NCBI RefSeq assembly: GCF_002218045.2
Contig: NZ_AP018685.1
Coordinates: 1,736,001 to 1,800,000, forward strand
Source of the DNA: Vibrio rumoiensis
GTDB taxonomy: Bacteria > Pseudomonadota > Gammaproteobacteria > Enterobacterales > Vibrionaceae
Length of the DNA: 64,000 nt
Direction: 5' to 3'
Below are positions 52,372 through 62,210 of the stretch, piece by piece; positions within the stretch are counted from its first letter, which is position 1, and every line of letters begins with the position of its first letter. Under the pieces are notes generated by a model. It made no database searches. It was not told where the DNA came from and saw only the letters and a program-made list of their open reading frames with translations. The position numbers were made by a program, and so were the translations under genes.

Positions 52372-53742
52372 ATGGATGATCAATCAAAACAAACCATCAA
52401 AACGGTTCCTGCCATTAGTCACGAGAAATGGCAAGCTCGCATCAATAATGAACAAAAATTAAGACGTAATGATCACCGTGATGTCTACCAACGCGATCGT
52501 GCTCGAGTATTGCACTCTGCGGCATTTCGTCGCCTGCAAGCGAAAACTCAAGTTCACGGAACGGGTTTAAATGATTTTTATCGCACTCGTTTAACTCATT
52601 CCCTTGAAGTGTCGCAGATCGGTAGTGGCATACTCGAACAAATAAAACAAAAACAACCTGAATACAATCATTTACTGCCACCAGCCAGCCTTGTTGAAAC
52701 ATTATGTCTGGCCCATGATATCGGTCACCCACCGTTTGGTCACGGTGGTGAAGTCGCGCTCAATTATATGTTACGTAATCATGGTGGATTTGAAGGCAAT
52801 GCTCAGACCTTCCGTATTGTGACTCAATTAGAACCTTATACCGAGCATCACGGTATGAATTTAGCTCGACGGACTTTACTGGGCCTATTGAAATACCCCG
52901 CGTTCATCAGCCAAGTGCAAAGTAACCACCGTCCCAAAGATGTCATCACGCCAAGGCAACTCAAAGCCAAAGACTGGCTACCAGCCAAAGGCATTTATGA
53001 CATTGATAGCCCTTTTTTAGACTGGGTGCTCGATCCATTATCTGAACATGACAAGGTGTTATTAAGCACTAAGCGTAGCCAAACTGATTGCGGGCCCTAC
53101 AGCCATCACAAAACGCGTTTTAAATCACTCGATTGTTCGATCATGGAACTGGCCGATGACATCGCGTATGGCGTGCACGACTTGGAAGATGCCATCGTAC
53201 TCAATATGGTCAATCGTAAACAATGGCAGGAAGGGGCAGCCAGCAAACTTGCCGAGTGTGGTGATGAATGGTTTGAAACGAACATCAATACCCTCAGTGA
53301 TAAGTTATTTTCAGGTAAACACCATGAAAGAAAAGATGCTATTGGCGGGATTGTAAATGCACTACTCACCAGCATTACTCTGAAAACGGTGTATTCAGAA
53401 ACGCCTTTTGATGAGCCCCTACTTAATATTAATGCCTATCTAGAGGCACCCGTTGCATATGCACTAGAGGTATTTAAGAGCTTTGTGAACCAATATGTCA
53501 TTCATGTCCCTGAAGTACAGCAATTTGAATATAAAGGGCAACAAATCATTATGGATATTTTTGAGGCCTTAAACGCCGATCCAATGCGATTACTACCAGA
53601 AGCGACTAAGTATAAATGGCAAGAAGCTGAAGAGGATCACCAGGGTGGTACTCGAATTTTAGCCGATTATATTTCAGCAATGACAGATGGGTATGCGCAA
53701 AAAGTTCATCAGCAGTTATTTTCAGCTCATGTATCTTTTTAA
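52372..53742 (+). CDS. dgt: Deoxyguanosinetriphosphate triphosphohydrolase-like protein
   Basis: A 456-residue HD-domain dNTP triphosphohydrolase releasing the deoxynucleoside and tripolyphosphate. RLTHSLEV (His76) and LAHDIGHPPFGHGG (His115, Asp116) are the metal-binding motifs. It belongs to the shorter dgt-like type (about 440-460 aa) rather than the 505-aa E. coli type, so substrate preference may be broader. Such enzymes can also limit phage growth by depleting dNTPs, a general family fact and not evidence here. Confidence 0.92.
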   Translation: MDDQSKQTIKTVPAISHEKWQARINNEQKLRRNDHRDVYQRDRARVLHSAAFRRLQAKTQVHGTGLNDFYRTRLTHSLEVSQIGSGILEQIKQKQPEYNHLLPPASLVETLCLAHDIGHPPFGHGGEVALNYMLRNHGGFEGNAQTFRIVTQLEPYTEHHGMNLARRTLLGLLKYPAFISQVQSNHRPKDVITPRQLKAKDWLPAKGIYDIDSPFLDWVLDPLSEHDKVLLSTKRSQTDCGPYSHHKTRFKSLDCSIMELADDIAYGVHDLEDAIVLNMVNRKQWQEGAASKLAECGDEWFETNINTLSDKLFSGKHHERKDAIGGIVNALLTSITLKTVYSETPFDEPLLNINAYLEAPVAYALEVFKSFVNQYVIHVPEVQQFEYKGQQIIMDIFEALNADPMRLLPEATKYKWQEAEEDHQGGTRILADYISAMTDGYAQKVHQQLFSAHVSF

Positions 53743-53752
53743 CGAACCTTAA

Positions 53753-54373
53753 TTAAGATTTGTAATTACGTTCAAAGACTCCGTCTGGCATTTGCGCAAT
53801 TTGAAAATCCACCATATTAGTAAAAGCCGTTAATAATGGTGAGAAGTCAGTTTGAGGCTCTAATGCGGATAAGGCATGAAAACCCGCCTCAACCGTTGAA
53901 AGGTGCTGCTCTGTGGGTGCCTTTCTAATACGGTAATTACCCTGTAATGTATCGGGCAATGCAACACAAGGTAGTGAATGTAAGTTCGTTGAGAGTTGCC
54001 ACATTTTATAAGCTTTCTTCCAAGTACCATCCAACAAAATCAAGCATAAGTGTTTATTTTCAGCGGTAAGCTTATTATTTCTCTTAGCGACACTTTCCAG
54101 TGATTGACTATGCTCGCTTGGATAAAGAATTAGCGACTCCGTTTGCTCATCTTGTAGTAAGGCATTTAACGCTAGGTGCTGCGAAAAATCTTCACCAATC
54201 CAAATGTCAGATCGGTCCAAACTTAATTGCAATATTTTTGCCGTGCCCATTGGCCTTTTAGATTCGCTTGGATGTTGCAAAATGACCACTCGCACAGAAC
54301 AATCTATTGGTTTAATCCAACCACAAATACAGGCATTATTAGCCTTTCCACACTGTAAACAATATCGAGACAT
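53753..54373 (-). CDS. DTW domain tRNA-uridine aminocarboxypropyltransferase
   Basis: A 206-residue protein with an N-terminal zinc knuckle (Cys5, Cys8, Cys15, Cys17) and the DTW-type motif LLDGTWKKAYKM (Asp115, Thr117, Trp118). The family (E. coli YfiP) adds the acp group of SAM to tRNA uridine. Its start codon overlaps the divergent rhombosortase start by two bases. It converges on dgt. Confidence 0.9.
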   Translation of the reverse strand: MSRYCLQCGKANNACICGWIKPIDCSVRVVILQHPSESKRPMGTAKILQLSLDRSDIWIGEDFSQHLALNALLQDEQTESLILYPSEHSQSLESVAKRNNKLTAENKHLCLILLDGTWKKAYKMWQLSTNLHSLPCVALPDTLQGNYRIRKAPTEQHLSTVEAGFHALSALEPQTDFSPLLTAFTNMVDFQIAQMPDGVFERNYKS

Positions 54374-54944
54374 GGGAATGAGAGTAATCCTTCTACTAAT
54401 CAGTATTACCGCGCTAATGGGGCTATTACAACTACCTAGCTTACATGAGTGGGCACAGTGGGATCACAACGCCATTATCGAGGGTCAATGGTGGCGGATC
54501 GTAACAGGAAATTTAACCCACACCAATCTCTATCATTTAGGCATGAATGTTGGTGGGTTATGGATCATAAGCTTTATCTTCCGCGAGCAAATCTCTATTC
54601 GCCAATTTATCGTGGTATTTACTGGCTTATGTATTGCAGTAGGCAGCTTGTTATTACTGACTTCTATGCAGCTCTATGTAGGCTTGTCAGGGGTATTACA
54701 TGGATTATTTGGTTTTTATGCCATGCAAGAATATCGGTTAGGACGAAAAAGCAGCCTTTATCTTCTTATTGGTCTCGCCGCTAAAATAATATGGGAACAA
54801 TGCTTTGGTTCACCGACAGGGACAGAGGCTCTCATTCATGCCAAAGTGGCCATTGATGCCCATCTCTTTGGTTCAGTATTCGGCGTAACTCTCTCTATAG
54901 CCACCGACATTCTACAAACCATAAAAACAAAAAAAGAGCTTTAA
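54372..54944 (+). CDS. rrtA: Rhombosortase (rhomboid-family protease)
   Basis: A 190-residue inner-membrane protein with about six helices. Nucleophile Ser106 lies in GLSGVLHG and the catalytic His164 in DAHLFG; HTNLYHLGMNVGGLW (50-64) is the rhomboid HxxxN region. Rhombosortases cleave the GlyGly-CTERM tail of secreted proteins, known in Vibrio cholerae. The start is set at 54372, giving the family's length; sequence further upstream is antisense to the DTW gene. No GlyGly-CTERM substrate is encoded in this window. Confidence 0.88.
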   Translation: MGMRVILLLISITALMGLLQLPSLHEWAQWDHNAIIEGQWWRIVTGNLTHTNLYHLGMNVGGLWIISFIFREQISIRQFIVVFTGLCIAVGSLLLLTSMQLYVGLSGVLHGLFGFYAMQEYRLGRKSSLYLLIGLAAKIIWEQCFGSPTGTEALIHAKVAIDAHLFGSVFGVTLSIATDILQTIKTKKEL

Positions 54945-54966
54945 CCTTTTAATTAAAGCTCTACAA
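54933..54966. terminator. Terminator after rrtA
   Basis: Stem AGAGCTTTAA (54935-54944) with TTAAAGCTCT (54953-54962), A-run on the left. The rrtA stop codon is within the stem. It can serve comEA on the minus strand too. Confidence 0.65.
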
Positions 54967-54984
54967 CTTCATTTTATTGACTAT

Positions 54985-55284
54985 CTACAACAAAATTCGA
55001 TCTTTATTCTTATCAATCGTCGACTGACCAATCCCTTTCACTTGCTTTAAAGATTCGATATTTTGAAATTTACCATGCTCATTACGAAAATCGACAATAT
55101 CTTGCGCTTTTTTCTCTCCAATCCCCTGCAACATCAACGCAATTTCACCTGCGGTTGCGGTATTAATATTAACAGTCACTTCAATAGCATCATCTTGTTG
55201 ATGTTGCTCGACCGCTATAGCATTCAATGGTAAAAGTAGGATTGATAGAAAAATAAAGATAAAAGAATATAACTGACGCATCAT
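54985..55284 (-). CDS. comEA: ComEA-like helix-hairpin-helix DNA-binding protein
   Basis: A 99-residue periplasmic protein with signal peptide (1-24, ending NAIA) and two helix-hairpin-helix motifs (about 38-99: VNINTATAGEIALMLQGIGE and LKQVKGIGQSTI). In Vibrio, ComEA binds incoming DNA in the periplasm during natural transformation. It is downstream of ppiD, the same position as in V. cholerae. The length fits, so the call is good. Confidence 0.92.
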   Translation of the reverse strand: MMRQLYSFIFIFLSILLLPLNAIAVEQHQQDDAIEVTVNINTATAGEIALMLQGIGEKKAQDIVDFRNEHGKFQNIESLKQVKGIGQSTIDKNKDRILL

Positions 55285-55631
55285 TACACCTCATTAATTT
55301 TGATTGAAAACAAAATCTTACACACAACCAACCTCGTGCGGGTGTTTATGATTAAGAGATGGGACAGGCAGCAAAACCATAACGTGCTGATAAACATCAT
55401 AATTACAAGAATAAATTACTTATACCGATTTCCAACCGTAGTGAATCCTAAATAAATCCCCGCAGTAGCCCCCCGACATCCTCACCTACAACTTCATAAA
55501 AATACAAAGTGCTAACCGAAGTATGGTAAAAAAGAGTCGAAACAGAAACATTAAAAATATCGCATGATGTATCGCTAATCATGGGTTTCATTTATGGAAG
55601 TTGCCCGAGTTATTACTATCGATTAGCCATT
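55285..55631. other. Intergenic region upstream of comEA, no gene seen
   Basis: About 350 bp between the comEA start and the ppiD terminator. It must hold the comEA promoter. No clear regulatory site was recognised. Confidence 0.5.
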
Positions 55632-55676
55632 AAAAAAGCCCCCAATGTTGGCATCCAACTATTGGGGGCTTTAAAT
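55632..55676 (-). terminator. Terminator after ppiD
   Basis: Stem AAAGCCCCCAAT (55635-55646) with ATTGGGGGCTTT (55661-55672), with an inner GTTG/CAAC hairpin, and a T-run on the minus strand. Confidence 0.88.
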
Positions 55677-55716
55677 AAAAAATTGGTTAATGACAAACTG
55701 CCATTTAACTTAATCT

Positions 55717-57576
55717 TTAAGGTTGCTCAATCGCCTTATATTCTATCGACGTAGATTTACGTAATGAATTCAAAATCACTTCTAGATCTTGTTGGTTATT
55801 CATACGCAATAACTGAGATGCAATTTGTTGTTCAAACTGAGCATCACTACCGCTAGTGACTTTATTCAGCTTAACAATGACAATATTGCCGTTCTCATCT
55901 TTCGTCTGACCGTAGGTTGCTACACCATCTTGTGGATGAGGTAAAGCAAATACGTTTTGTGCCAACGGTGAGCGACGATCAATATTTTGTTCGTCAGCAA
56001 AGCTTAATTGATTCGACGCTAAGATGCTCTCATCGCCTTTCTTAAGTGATGCAACGACTTTCGAAGCAAGCTCAAGCGCATCTTGTTCGCCTTTCGTGGC
56101 TAATAGCTGCGCCTGAACTTGCGCTTTTACTTCTTCAAAAGGTAATACTGTTTCCTCACGTACATCGTTAACACGTACGACTATTACATGCTCAGGTGCG
56201 ACCTCTAATACTTCAGAGTTCATGCCCTCTTGTTTCACATCAGAGCTTTCTAGTGCTTGAGCTACCGCTGGTACTTTTAGCACTTCTGGCGCATCTGCTT
56301 GAGAGATAAAGTCCGTTGTTTGAATTTTTTGACCAGCAACTTTAGCTGATTCATCCAGCGAATCTGGAGATTCAAATGCCACTGACTCTAACTTCGTTTG
56401 CAACTTGTAAAATTGCTCAACAGCTTTTTCATCAACAAGCTCAGCTTTAATATCAGCCGCCACTTCAGAGTATGGTTTCGCTTCAGCGGCTTTATCATCT
56501 TCTAATTGAATAATGTGGTAGCCGAAATCAGATTTCACAACCTCTGAAATATCACCTTTTGCTTTTAGTGCAAAAGCCGCTTCTTCAAACGCTGGGTCCA
56601 TGACACCTTTTTCCATCCAACCTAAATCGCCGCCTTGCTTAGCACTACCGACATCTTCAGAGTTTTCTTTAGCCACAGTTGCAAAATCTGCACCTGCTTT
56701 TAATGTAGCTAATAATGTTTCAGCCTTCGCTTCATCATCTTTAATTAAAATATGACGAACTTTACGCTGCTCTTTGGTTGAGTATTTATCTAAGTGATCT
56801 TGATAATAAGCTTGAGCATCTTCATCGGTCACTTTTACTGACTTTTTCAATTGCTCAGCTGATAGTTCAACATAAGCGACTTTCATCTGCTCAGGACGCT
56901 CATAATTTTCGGAATGCGCTTTGTAGTACGATTGAAGTTCTTCATCGGTTACTTGTGCTTTCTTAGAAAAATCACTGACGTTTAGTGTGATAGTTTGAAT
57001 ATCACGCGTTTGAGTCAGTAATTGGCTTTGTTGAGTAACTTCATCATCTAACGTAAATTCACTGTTTTGTACTGCTGATACGACTTGGTTTCGTAGCATA
57101 TCTTTACGCAAGTATTCTGCAAAGCTATCCGCGCTAAAACCAGCACGACGTAGCGTTGCAGCATAAATATCTTGGTCAAACTTACCGTTGGTTTGGAATT
57201 GTGGCATGGTCAAGATAAGTTGACTCACTTGTTCATCACTCACGCGTAAACCTAGTGATTGTGCATATTGCTCAAGCAATACATCATTGATCATTCGATC
57301 AAGAACACTTTTACGGAAAGTTTGTACGTATTGTTGGTCGCCCATTAACGTGGAGAAGTAATCACCCATTTGTGATTGCATGCGATTACGCTCATTCTGA
57401 TACGCTTGCTCAAATGCATTACGTTCAATGGTCGTATTACCAACTTTTGCAGCTGCATTACTGCCACCACCTACTAAGTAACTGCTCACACCGGCAAATA
57501 CAAAAGAAAGGATGATTAACACTAAAATAATTTTAACTGCTATACCATTTACGCCTTCGCGTAGTCGATCCATCAT
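55717..57576 (-). CDS. ppiD: Periplasmic folding chaperone PpiD
   Basis: A 619-residue protein anchored in the inner membrane by one helix (about 14-35), facing the periplasm near the SecYEG exit. SurA-like N-terminal and C-terminal chaperone parts flank a parvulin-type PpiC domain (about 268-360: KVRHILIKDDEAKAETLLA, then GGDLGWMEKGVMDPAFEEAA). Length equals E. coli PpiD (623). It is downstream of hupB, as usual. Confidence 0.96.
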   Translation of the reverse strand: MMDRLREGVNGIAVKIILVLIILSFVFAGVSSYLVGGGSNAAAKVGNTTIERNAFEQAYQNERNRMQSQMGDYFSTLMGDQQYVQTFRKSVLDRMINDVLLEQYAQSLGLRVSDEQVSQLILTMPQFQTNGKFDQDIYAATLRRAGFSADSFAEYLRKDMLRNQVVSAVQNSEFTLDDEVTQQSQLLTQTRDIQTITLNVSDFSKKAQVTDEELQSYYKAHSENYERPEQMKVAYVELSAEQLKKSVKVTDEDAQAYYQDHLDKYSTKEQRKVRHILIKDDEAKAETLLATLKAGADFATVAKENSEDVGSAKQGGDLGWMEKGVMDPAFEEAAFALKAKGDISEVVKSDFGYHIIQLEDDKAAEAKPYSEVAADIKAELVDEKAVEQFYKLQTKLESVAFESPDSLDESAKVAGQKIQTTDFISQADAPEVLKVPAVAQALESSDVKQEGMNSEVLEVAPEHVIVVRVNDVREETVLPFEEVKAQVQAQLLATKGEQDALELASKVVASLKKGDESILASNQLSFADEQNIDRRSPLAQNVFALPHPQDGVATYGQTKDENGNIVIVKLNKVTSGSDAQFEQQIASQLLRMNNQQDLEVILNSLRKSTSIEYKAIEQP

Positions 57577-57670
57577 AGTCTGACTGCTCTCTAAATACTG
57601 ACTGTTACCAATTACAGCGTCTTTACGACTCTATGCTTGATAGATTAAAAATATGTGTCGATGATATCAG

Positions 57671-57705
57671 AAAAAGAAAAGCGCACCAGTAAGATGCGCT
57701 TTTTG
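57671..57705 (-). terminator. Terminator after hupB
   Basis: Stem AAAGCGCA (57678-57685) with TGCGCTTT (57695-57702), 9-nt loop; on the minus strand followed by TCTTTTT. It lies about 75 bp beyond the hupB stop. Confidence 0.8.
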
Positions 57706-57780
57706 ATAAACAAAGATTGAGGTTAGACGTAAAAACCTCAAGAATTTTCGCCAAAAAGGGAAAATACTTACTGAGACAGA

Positions 57781-58053
57781 TTAGTTACACGCATCTTTTA
57801 ATGCTTTACCAGCTTTGAATGCAGGTACTTTTGCTTCAGCGATCTGAATCACGTCACCAGTTTTAGGGTTACGACCTGTGCGAGCTGCACGAGTACGAAC
57901 GCTAAAAGTACCAAAGCCAACTAGTGCAACTTGGTCTTCTGCTTTTAGTGTTTCTGTTACTGCTTCAATGAATGCATCTAGCGCACGGCCTGCAGCTGCT
58001 TTAGAGATATCTGCGTCGCCTGCAATTTTTTCTACTAATTGAGTCTTATTCAC
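57781..58053 (-). CDS. hupB: DNA-binding protein HU-beta
   Basis: A 90-residue histone-like protein, with GFGTFSVRTRAARTGRNP as the DNA-binding arm. It bends and compacts DNA as part of HU. Length is exactly the family's. It lies between lon and ppiD, the conserved gammaproteobacterial order. Confidence 0.97.
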   Translation of the reverse strand: MNKTQLVEKIAGDADISKAAAGRALDAFIEAVTETLKAEDQVALVGFGTFSVRTRAARTGRNPKTGDVIQIAEAKVPAFKAGKALKDACN

Positions 58054-58202
58054 TTGTTGTTCCCCTTTTAGCTACCAACATAGTATCAATAGCAATCGTT
58101 CCATAAAAAATAATAAGTTAGACTGGCCTTTATTTAATTAGCTTTTAAAAGGCTTTCGCCCTAATAACCATTGGCTCAGGTCTATCGAAAGTTAACTTAG
58201 CC

Positions 58203-58246
58203 TTGAAAAAAAACGCTGACAAGTATTTTCTGTCCTGTCAGCGTCA
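58203..58246 (-). terminator. Terminator after lon
   Basis: Stem ACGCTGAC (58213-58220) with GTCAGCGT (58237-58244), then seven T on the minus strand. It lies about 30 bp after the lon stop. Confidence 0.85.
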
Positions 58247-58274
58247 ATCTTTTAACTAAATTTGTTGAATATCA

Positions 58275-60626
58275 CTAGTTTGTGACTTCAATCACACAAC
58301 CTGTAGGGTCATTTTCGAGAGCTAATGGTAAAACCTCGTCTAACCACTGAACTGGTCGAACATTCAGATCACCGATAACATTCGCTGGAATGTCTTCCAA
58401 ATCACGCTCATTTTCTTTTGGAATGATGACCGTTTTTATCCCACCACGGTGAGCAGCAAGTAATTTTTCTTTCAAACCACCAATCGGCAGTACTTCACCA
58501 CGTAGGGTAATTTCACCTGTCATTGCCACATCAGCACGGACTGGGTTACCGGTTAAGCTAGACACTAAAGCGGTACACATTGCGATACCCGCACTTGGGC
58601 CATCTTTTGGTGTAGCACCTTCTGGCACGTGAACATGAATGTCGCGTTTTTCATAAAAATCAGGGTTAATACCTAACTTCTCTGCGCGGGATCGAACCAC
58701 CGTCATTGCGGCCTGGATAGACTCTTGCATCACATCCCCCAAAGAACCGGTGTAGGTAAGTTTACCTTTACCGATCATAGATTGGGTTTCGATGGTGAGT
58801 AAATCACCGCCCACTTCAGTCCAAGCCAACCCTGTCACTTGACCAATGCGATTACTTTCTTCTGCTTTACCATAATCACAACGTTGCACACCAAGGTACT
58901 CTTTCAAGTTATCCATAGTGACAGTTACAGATTTTAGGTCGCTGTTAAGTAAGATATTTTTAACCGCTTTACGGCAGATCTTCGAAATCTCACGTTCAAG
59001 GTTACGCACACCAGCTTCACGGGTGTAATAACGAATAATGCCGATAATCGCTGAGTCTTCGATCACAATCTCATGAGACTTCAAACCATTGCGTTCAATT
59101 TGCTTATCCACTAGGTGACGCTTAGCAATGTTCAGTTTTTCATCTTCGGTATAGCCCGACAAACGAATCACTTCCATACGGTCAAGCAAAGGCCCAGGAA
59201 TATTCATTGAGTTTGACGTCGCAACAAACATTACGTCAGAAAGGTCATAATCGACTTCTAAGTAATGATCATTAAATGAGTTGTTCTGCTCAGGATCAAG
59301 CACTTCCAATAAAGCTGATGACGGATCACCACGCATATCAGACGCCATTTTATCGATTTCATCCAATAAGAATAATGGGTTTTTCACCCCCACCTTCGAC
59401 ATCTTCTGGATCAACTTACCTGGCATAGAGCCAATATAAGTACGTCGATGACCACGAATTTCCGCTTCATCACGCACGCCACCAAGCGCCATACGAGTAT
59501 ATTTACGTCCAGTTGCAGCGGCAATGGAACGACCTAGTGACGTTTTACCAACACCAGGAGGCCCAACTAAGCACAAGATTGGCCCTTTAAGCTTGTTTAT
59601 ACGGCTTTGAACCGCTAAATACTCAAGAATACGTTCTTTTACCCTCTCAAGACCATAATGGTCCTCATTAAGCACTTCTTCGGCTTTCGCTAAATTCTTT
59701 TTCACTTTAGAGCGTTTAGTCCAAGGCACACCCACCATCCAATCGATGTAACCACGAACAACGGTTGCTTCTGCCGACATTGGCGACATCATTTTCAACT
59801 TTTGTAGCTCTTGCTCGGTTTTTTCACGAGCTTCTTTTGGCATTTTAGCGTCTTCGATTTTCTTTTGCAGAGCTTCGAATTCATCTGGAGCATCGTCCAT
59901 ATCGCCCAGTTCTTTCTGAATGGCTTTCATTTGCTCATTCAAATAATATTCGCGCTGGGATTTTTCCATCTGCTTCTTAACACGGCCACGAATACGTTTT
60001 TCAACTTGTAGTAAGTCAATTTCTGACTCCATCATGCCCATTAAAAACTCTAGGCGTTCAACCACATCGATGATTTCAAGTACACGTTGCTTATCATTAA
60101 GTTTTAATGGCATGTGAGCGGCGATAGTATCGGCAAGACGCGCCGCTTCATCGATACCATTAAGCGAAGTCAGCACTTCTGGTGGGATCTTTTTATTAAG
60201 CTTGATAAAACCTTCAAATTGATTGATCGCACTACGAACAATCACTTCTTGTTCACGCTCATCAATTTCAGGTGTTGCTAAATATTCAGCGTCGGCAGTA
60301 AAGAATTCTTCATTTGAGAATGCATGCACTTTGGCACGCTGCTGCCCTTCAACCAAGACTTTTACCGTACCATCTGGCAATTTTAATAACTGCAAAATAG
60401 TGGCAACTGTACCGGTTGAAAATAGATCATCAATATTTGGTTCATCGGTTTCCGCATCTTTTTGAGCCACCAACAAAACTTGCTTATTGGTATCCATTGC
60501 GGTTTCTAAACATTGAATCGACTTTTCACGGCCAACAAAAAGTGGAATGACCATGTGTGGGTAAACCACAACATCACGTAGGGGTAATACGGGAATCTCG
60601 ATACGCTCGGAACGCTCCAAGTTCAT
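58275..60626 (-). CDS. lon: ATP-dependent protease La
   Basis: A 783-residue AAA+ serine protease degrading misfolded and regulatory proteins. LON N-domain (about 10-205), AAA+ module with Walker A GPPGVGKTSLG (about 355), and the proteolytic Ser678-Lys721 dyad (DGPSAGIAM, GGLKEKLLAA). The start at 60626 has GAGAG upstream and gives the family's length; the nine extra upstream codons are rejected. A heat-shock-type promoter precedes it. Confidence 0.97.
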   Translation of the reverse strand: MNLERSERIEIPVLPLRDVVVYPHMVIPLFVGREKSIQCLETAMDTNKQVLLVAQKDAETDEPNIDDLFSTGTVATILQLLKLPDGTVKVLVEGQQRAKVHAFSNEEFFTADAEYLATPEIDEREQEVIVRSAINQFEGFIKLNKKIPPEVLTSLNGIDEAARLADTIAAHMPLKLNDKQRVLEIIDVVERLEFLMGMMESEIDLLQVEKRIRGRVKKQMEKSQREYYLNEQMKAIQKELGDMDDAPDEFEALQKKIEDAKMPKEAREKTEQELQKLKMMSPMSAEATVVRGYIDWMVGVPWTKRSKVKKNLAKAEEVLNEDHYGLERVKERILEYLAVQSRINKLKGPILCLVGPPGVGKTSLGRSIAAATGRKYTRMALGGVRDEAEIRGHRRTYIGSMPGKLIQKMSKVGVKNPLFLLDEIDKMASDMRGDPSSALLEVLDPEQNNSFNDHYLEVDYDLSDVMFVATSNSMNIPGPLLDRMEVIRLSGYTEDEKLNIAKRHLVDKQIERNGLKSHEIVIEDSAIIGIIRYYTREAGVRNLEREISKICRKAVKNILLNSDLKSVTVTMDNLKEYLGVQRCDYGKAEESNRIGQVTGLAWTEVGGDLLTIETQSMIGKGKLTYTGSLGDVMQESIQAAMTVVRSRAEKLGINPDFYEKRDIHVHVPEGATPKDGPSAGIAMCTALVSSLTGNPVRADVAMTGEITLRGEVLPIGGLKEKLLAAHRGGIKTVIIPKENERDLEDIPANVIGDLNVRPVQWLDEVLPLALENDPTGCVIEVTN

Positions 60627-60665
60627 ATTATTCTCTCTATTCCGTTTGCACATTCATTGAAAAGT

Positions 60666-60693
60666 ATATGGGGGCTATCTTGCTAGTTTCAAT
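60666..60693 (-). promoter_or_regulatory. Heat-shock (sigma-32) promoter of lon
   Basis: Minus strand ATTGAAA (60687-60693), 13 nt, then CCCCATAT (60666-60673). This is close to the sigma-32 consensus CTTGAAA...CCCCATNT with ideal spacing. It lies between the clpX terminator and the lon start, as expected for a lon heat-shock promoter. Confidence 0.8.
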
Positions 60694-60701
60694 AACAAAA
60701 T

Positions 60702-60730
60702 AAAAAAAGGAGGCATAAAGCCTCCTTTAA
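60702..60730 (-). terminator. Terminator after clpX
   Basis: Stem AAAGGAGGC (60706-60714) with GCCTCCTTT (60720-60728), 5-nt loop, T-run on the minus strand. It isolates lon from clpX transcription. Confidence 0.88.
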
Positions 60731-60755
60731 ATTCATATTTTGATGATAACTCGAC

Positions 60756-62036
60756 TTATTCAGAGCTAGCTAATTGATTTTCAGCATTTTGATAAATCAA
60801 TAGCGGCTCAGATTCACCTTTAATTACTGATTCATCAATAACCACTTTGGTGACATCTTTATTCGAAGGCAACTCATACATGGTTTCAAGCAAAACAGAT
60901 TCAAGAATCGAACGTAGACCACGTGCACCGGTTTTACGTTCCATTGCTTTTTTCGCAATCGCTTGAAGCGCATCTTCACGAAACTCAAGTTCTGCACCCT
61001 CTAAATCAAACAGTGCGCCATATTGCTTAGTCAGCGCATTTTTTGGCTCACAAAGGATCTGAATCAAAGCTTCTTCATCAAGTTCAGTCAGCGTTGTGGT
61101 AACCGGTAGACGACCAATGAATTCAGGGATCAAACCATATTTCACCAAATCTTCTGGCTCAACTTGCTTGAACAATTCACCCGCACTCTTCGCTTCGTCT
61201 TTGCTACGCACTTCCGCGCCGAAACCAATACCAGTCCCAACGGCAACACGTTGCTCAATCACTTTATCCAAACCAGCGAATGCGCCGCCACAGATAAATA
61301 AGATTTTAGACGTATCAACTTGCAAAAACTCTTGTTGAGGGTGTTTACGACCACCTTGTGGTGGGACCGAAGCAACGGTACCTTCAACCAGTTTCAGTAA
61401 TGCTTGCTGTACACCTTCACCCGAAACATCGCGAGTGATTGATGGGTTTTCCGCTTTACGAGAAATCTTATCAATTTCATCAATATAAACGATACCACGT
61501 TCAGCTTTCGCAACGTCGTAGTCACATTTCTGTAGCAGCTTCTGAATGATGTTTTCGACATCTTCACCTACGTAACCGGCTTCGGTTAGCGTAGTCGCAT
61601 CTGCCATCGTAAATGGTACATCAAGAAAACGCGCCAAAGTCTCAGCTAGCAATGTTTTACCACTACCCGTTGGACCGATAAGTAAGATGTTACTCTTACC
61701 TAGTTCAACGCCATCTTTGGTTTTATCACCATTACGCAAACGCTTGTAGTGGTTATAAACCGCAACTGAAAGCACTTTCTTGGCGTAATCTTGACCAATA
61801 ACATAGTCATCTAGGTGCGCACGAATTTCTTTAGGAGTCGGCAATGCTTCCGACTCTTTCTTTGGAACTACATCTTTCACTTCTTCACGTATAATGTCGT
61901 TACATAAATCGACACATTCATCACATACGTAAACGGAAGGACCTGCGATCAGCTTGCGAACCTCGTGCTGGCTTTTACCGCAGAAAGAGCAATACAGCAG
62001 TTTAGTACTACCACCCTCTTTGCTTTTATCTGTCAT
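60756..62036 (-). CDS. clpX: ATP-dependent Clp protease ATP-binding subunit ClpX
   Basis: A 426-residue AAA+ unfoldase feeding ClpP. The N-terminal zinc domain has Cys16, Cys19, Cys38 and Cys41. Walker A GPTGSGKT, Walker B IVYIDEIDK and the ClpP-binding IGFGAEV loop are present. Length is that of E. coli ClpX (424). It follows clpP by about 175 bp. Confidence 0.97.
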   Translation of the reverse strand: MTDKSKEGGSTKLLYCSFCGKSQHEVRKLIAGPSVYVCDECVDLCNDIIREEVKDVVPKKESEALPTPKEIRAHLDDYVIGQDYAKKVLSVAVYNHYKRLRNGDKTKDGVELGKSNILLIGPTGSGKTLLAETLARFLDVPFTMADATTLTEAGYVGEDVENIIQKLLQKCDYDVAKAERGIVYIDEIDKISRKAENPSITRDVSGEGVQQALLKLVEGTVASVPPQGGRKHPQQEFLQVDTSKILFICGGAFAGLDKVIEQRVAVGTGIGFGAEVRSKDEAKSAGELFKQVEPEDLVKYGLIPEFIGRLPVTTTLTELDEEALIQILCEPKNALTKQYGALFDLEGAELEFREDALQAIAKKAMERKTGARGLRSILESVLLETMYELPSNKDVTKVVIDESVIKGESEPLLIYQNAENQLASSE

Positions 62037-62210
62037 TCGCTAACCTCTTAGCCTTTTAATTCTTTCATTCAGTCTACAACAATTTTGCTCACAATGCCTT
62101 ATTGATAAACAGGTGGCACAAACTGCTAAGACAGAGACCCTCACTTCTTAACTACACAGACCGTACATATTGTCTCAGTCTTTCACTTAATCAAGTGAGG
62201 ATGGGATATT

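Noticed and set aside
54372..54944. A local GlyGly-CTERM substrate for the rhombosortase
   Set aside because: No protein in the window ends with a GlyGly motif, hydrophobic segment and basic tail.
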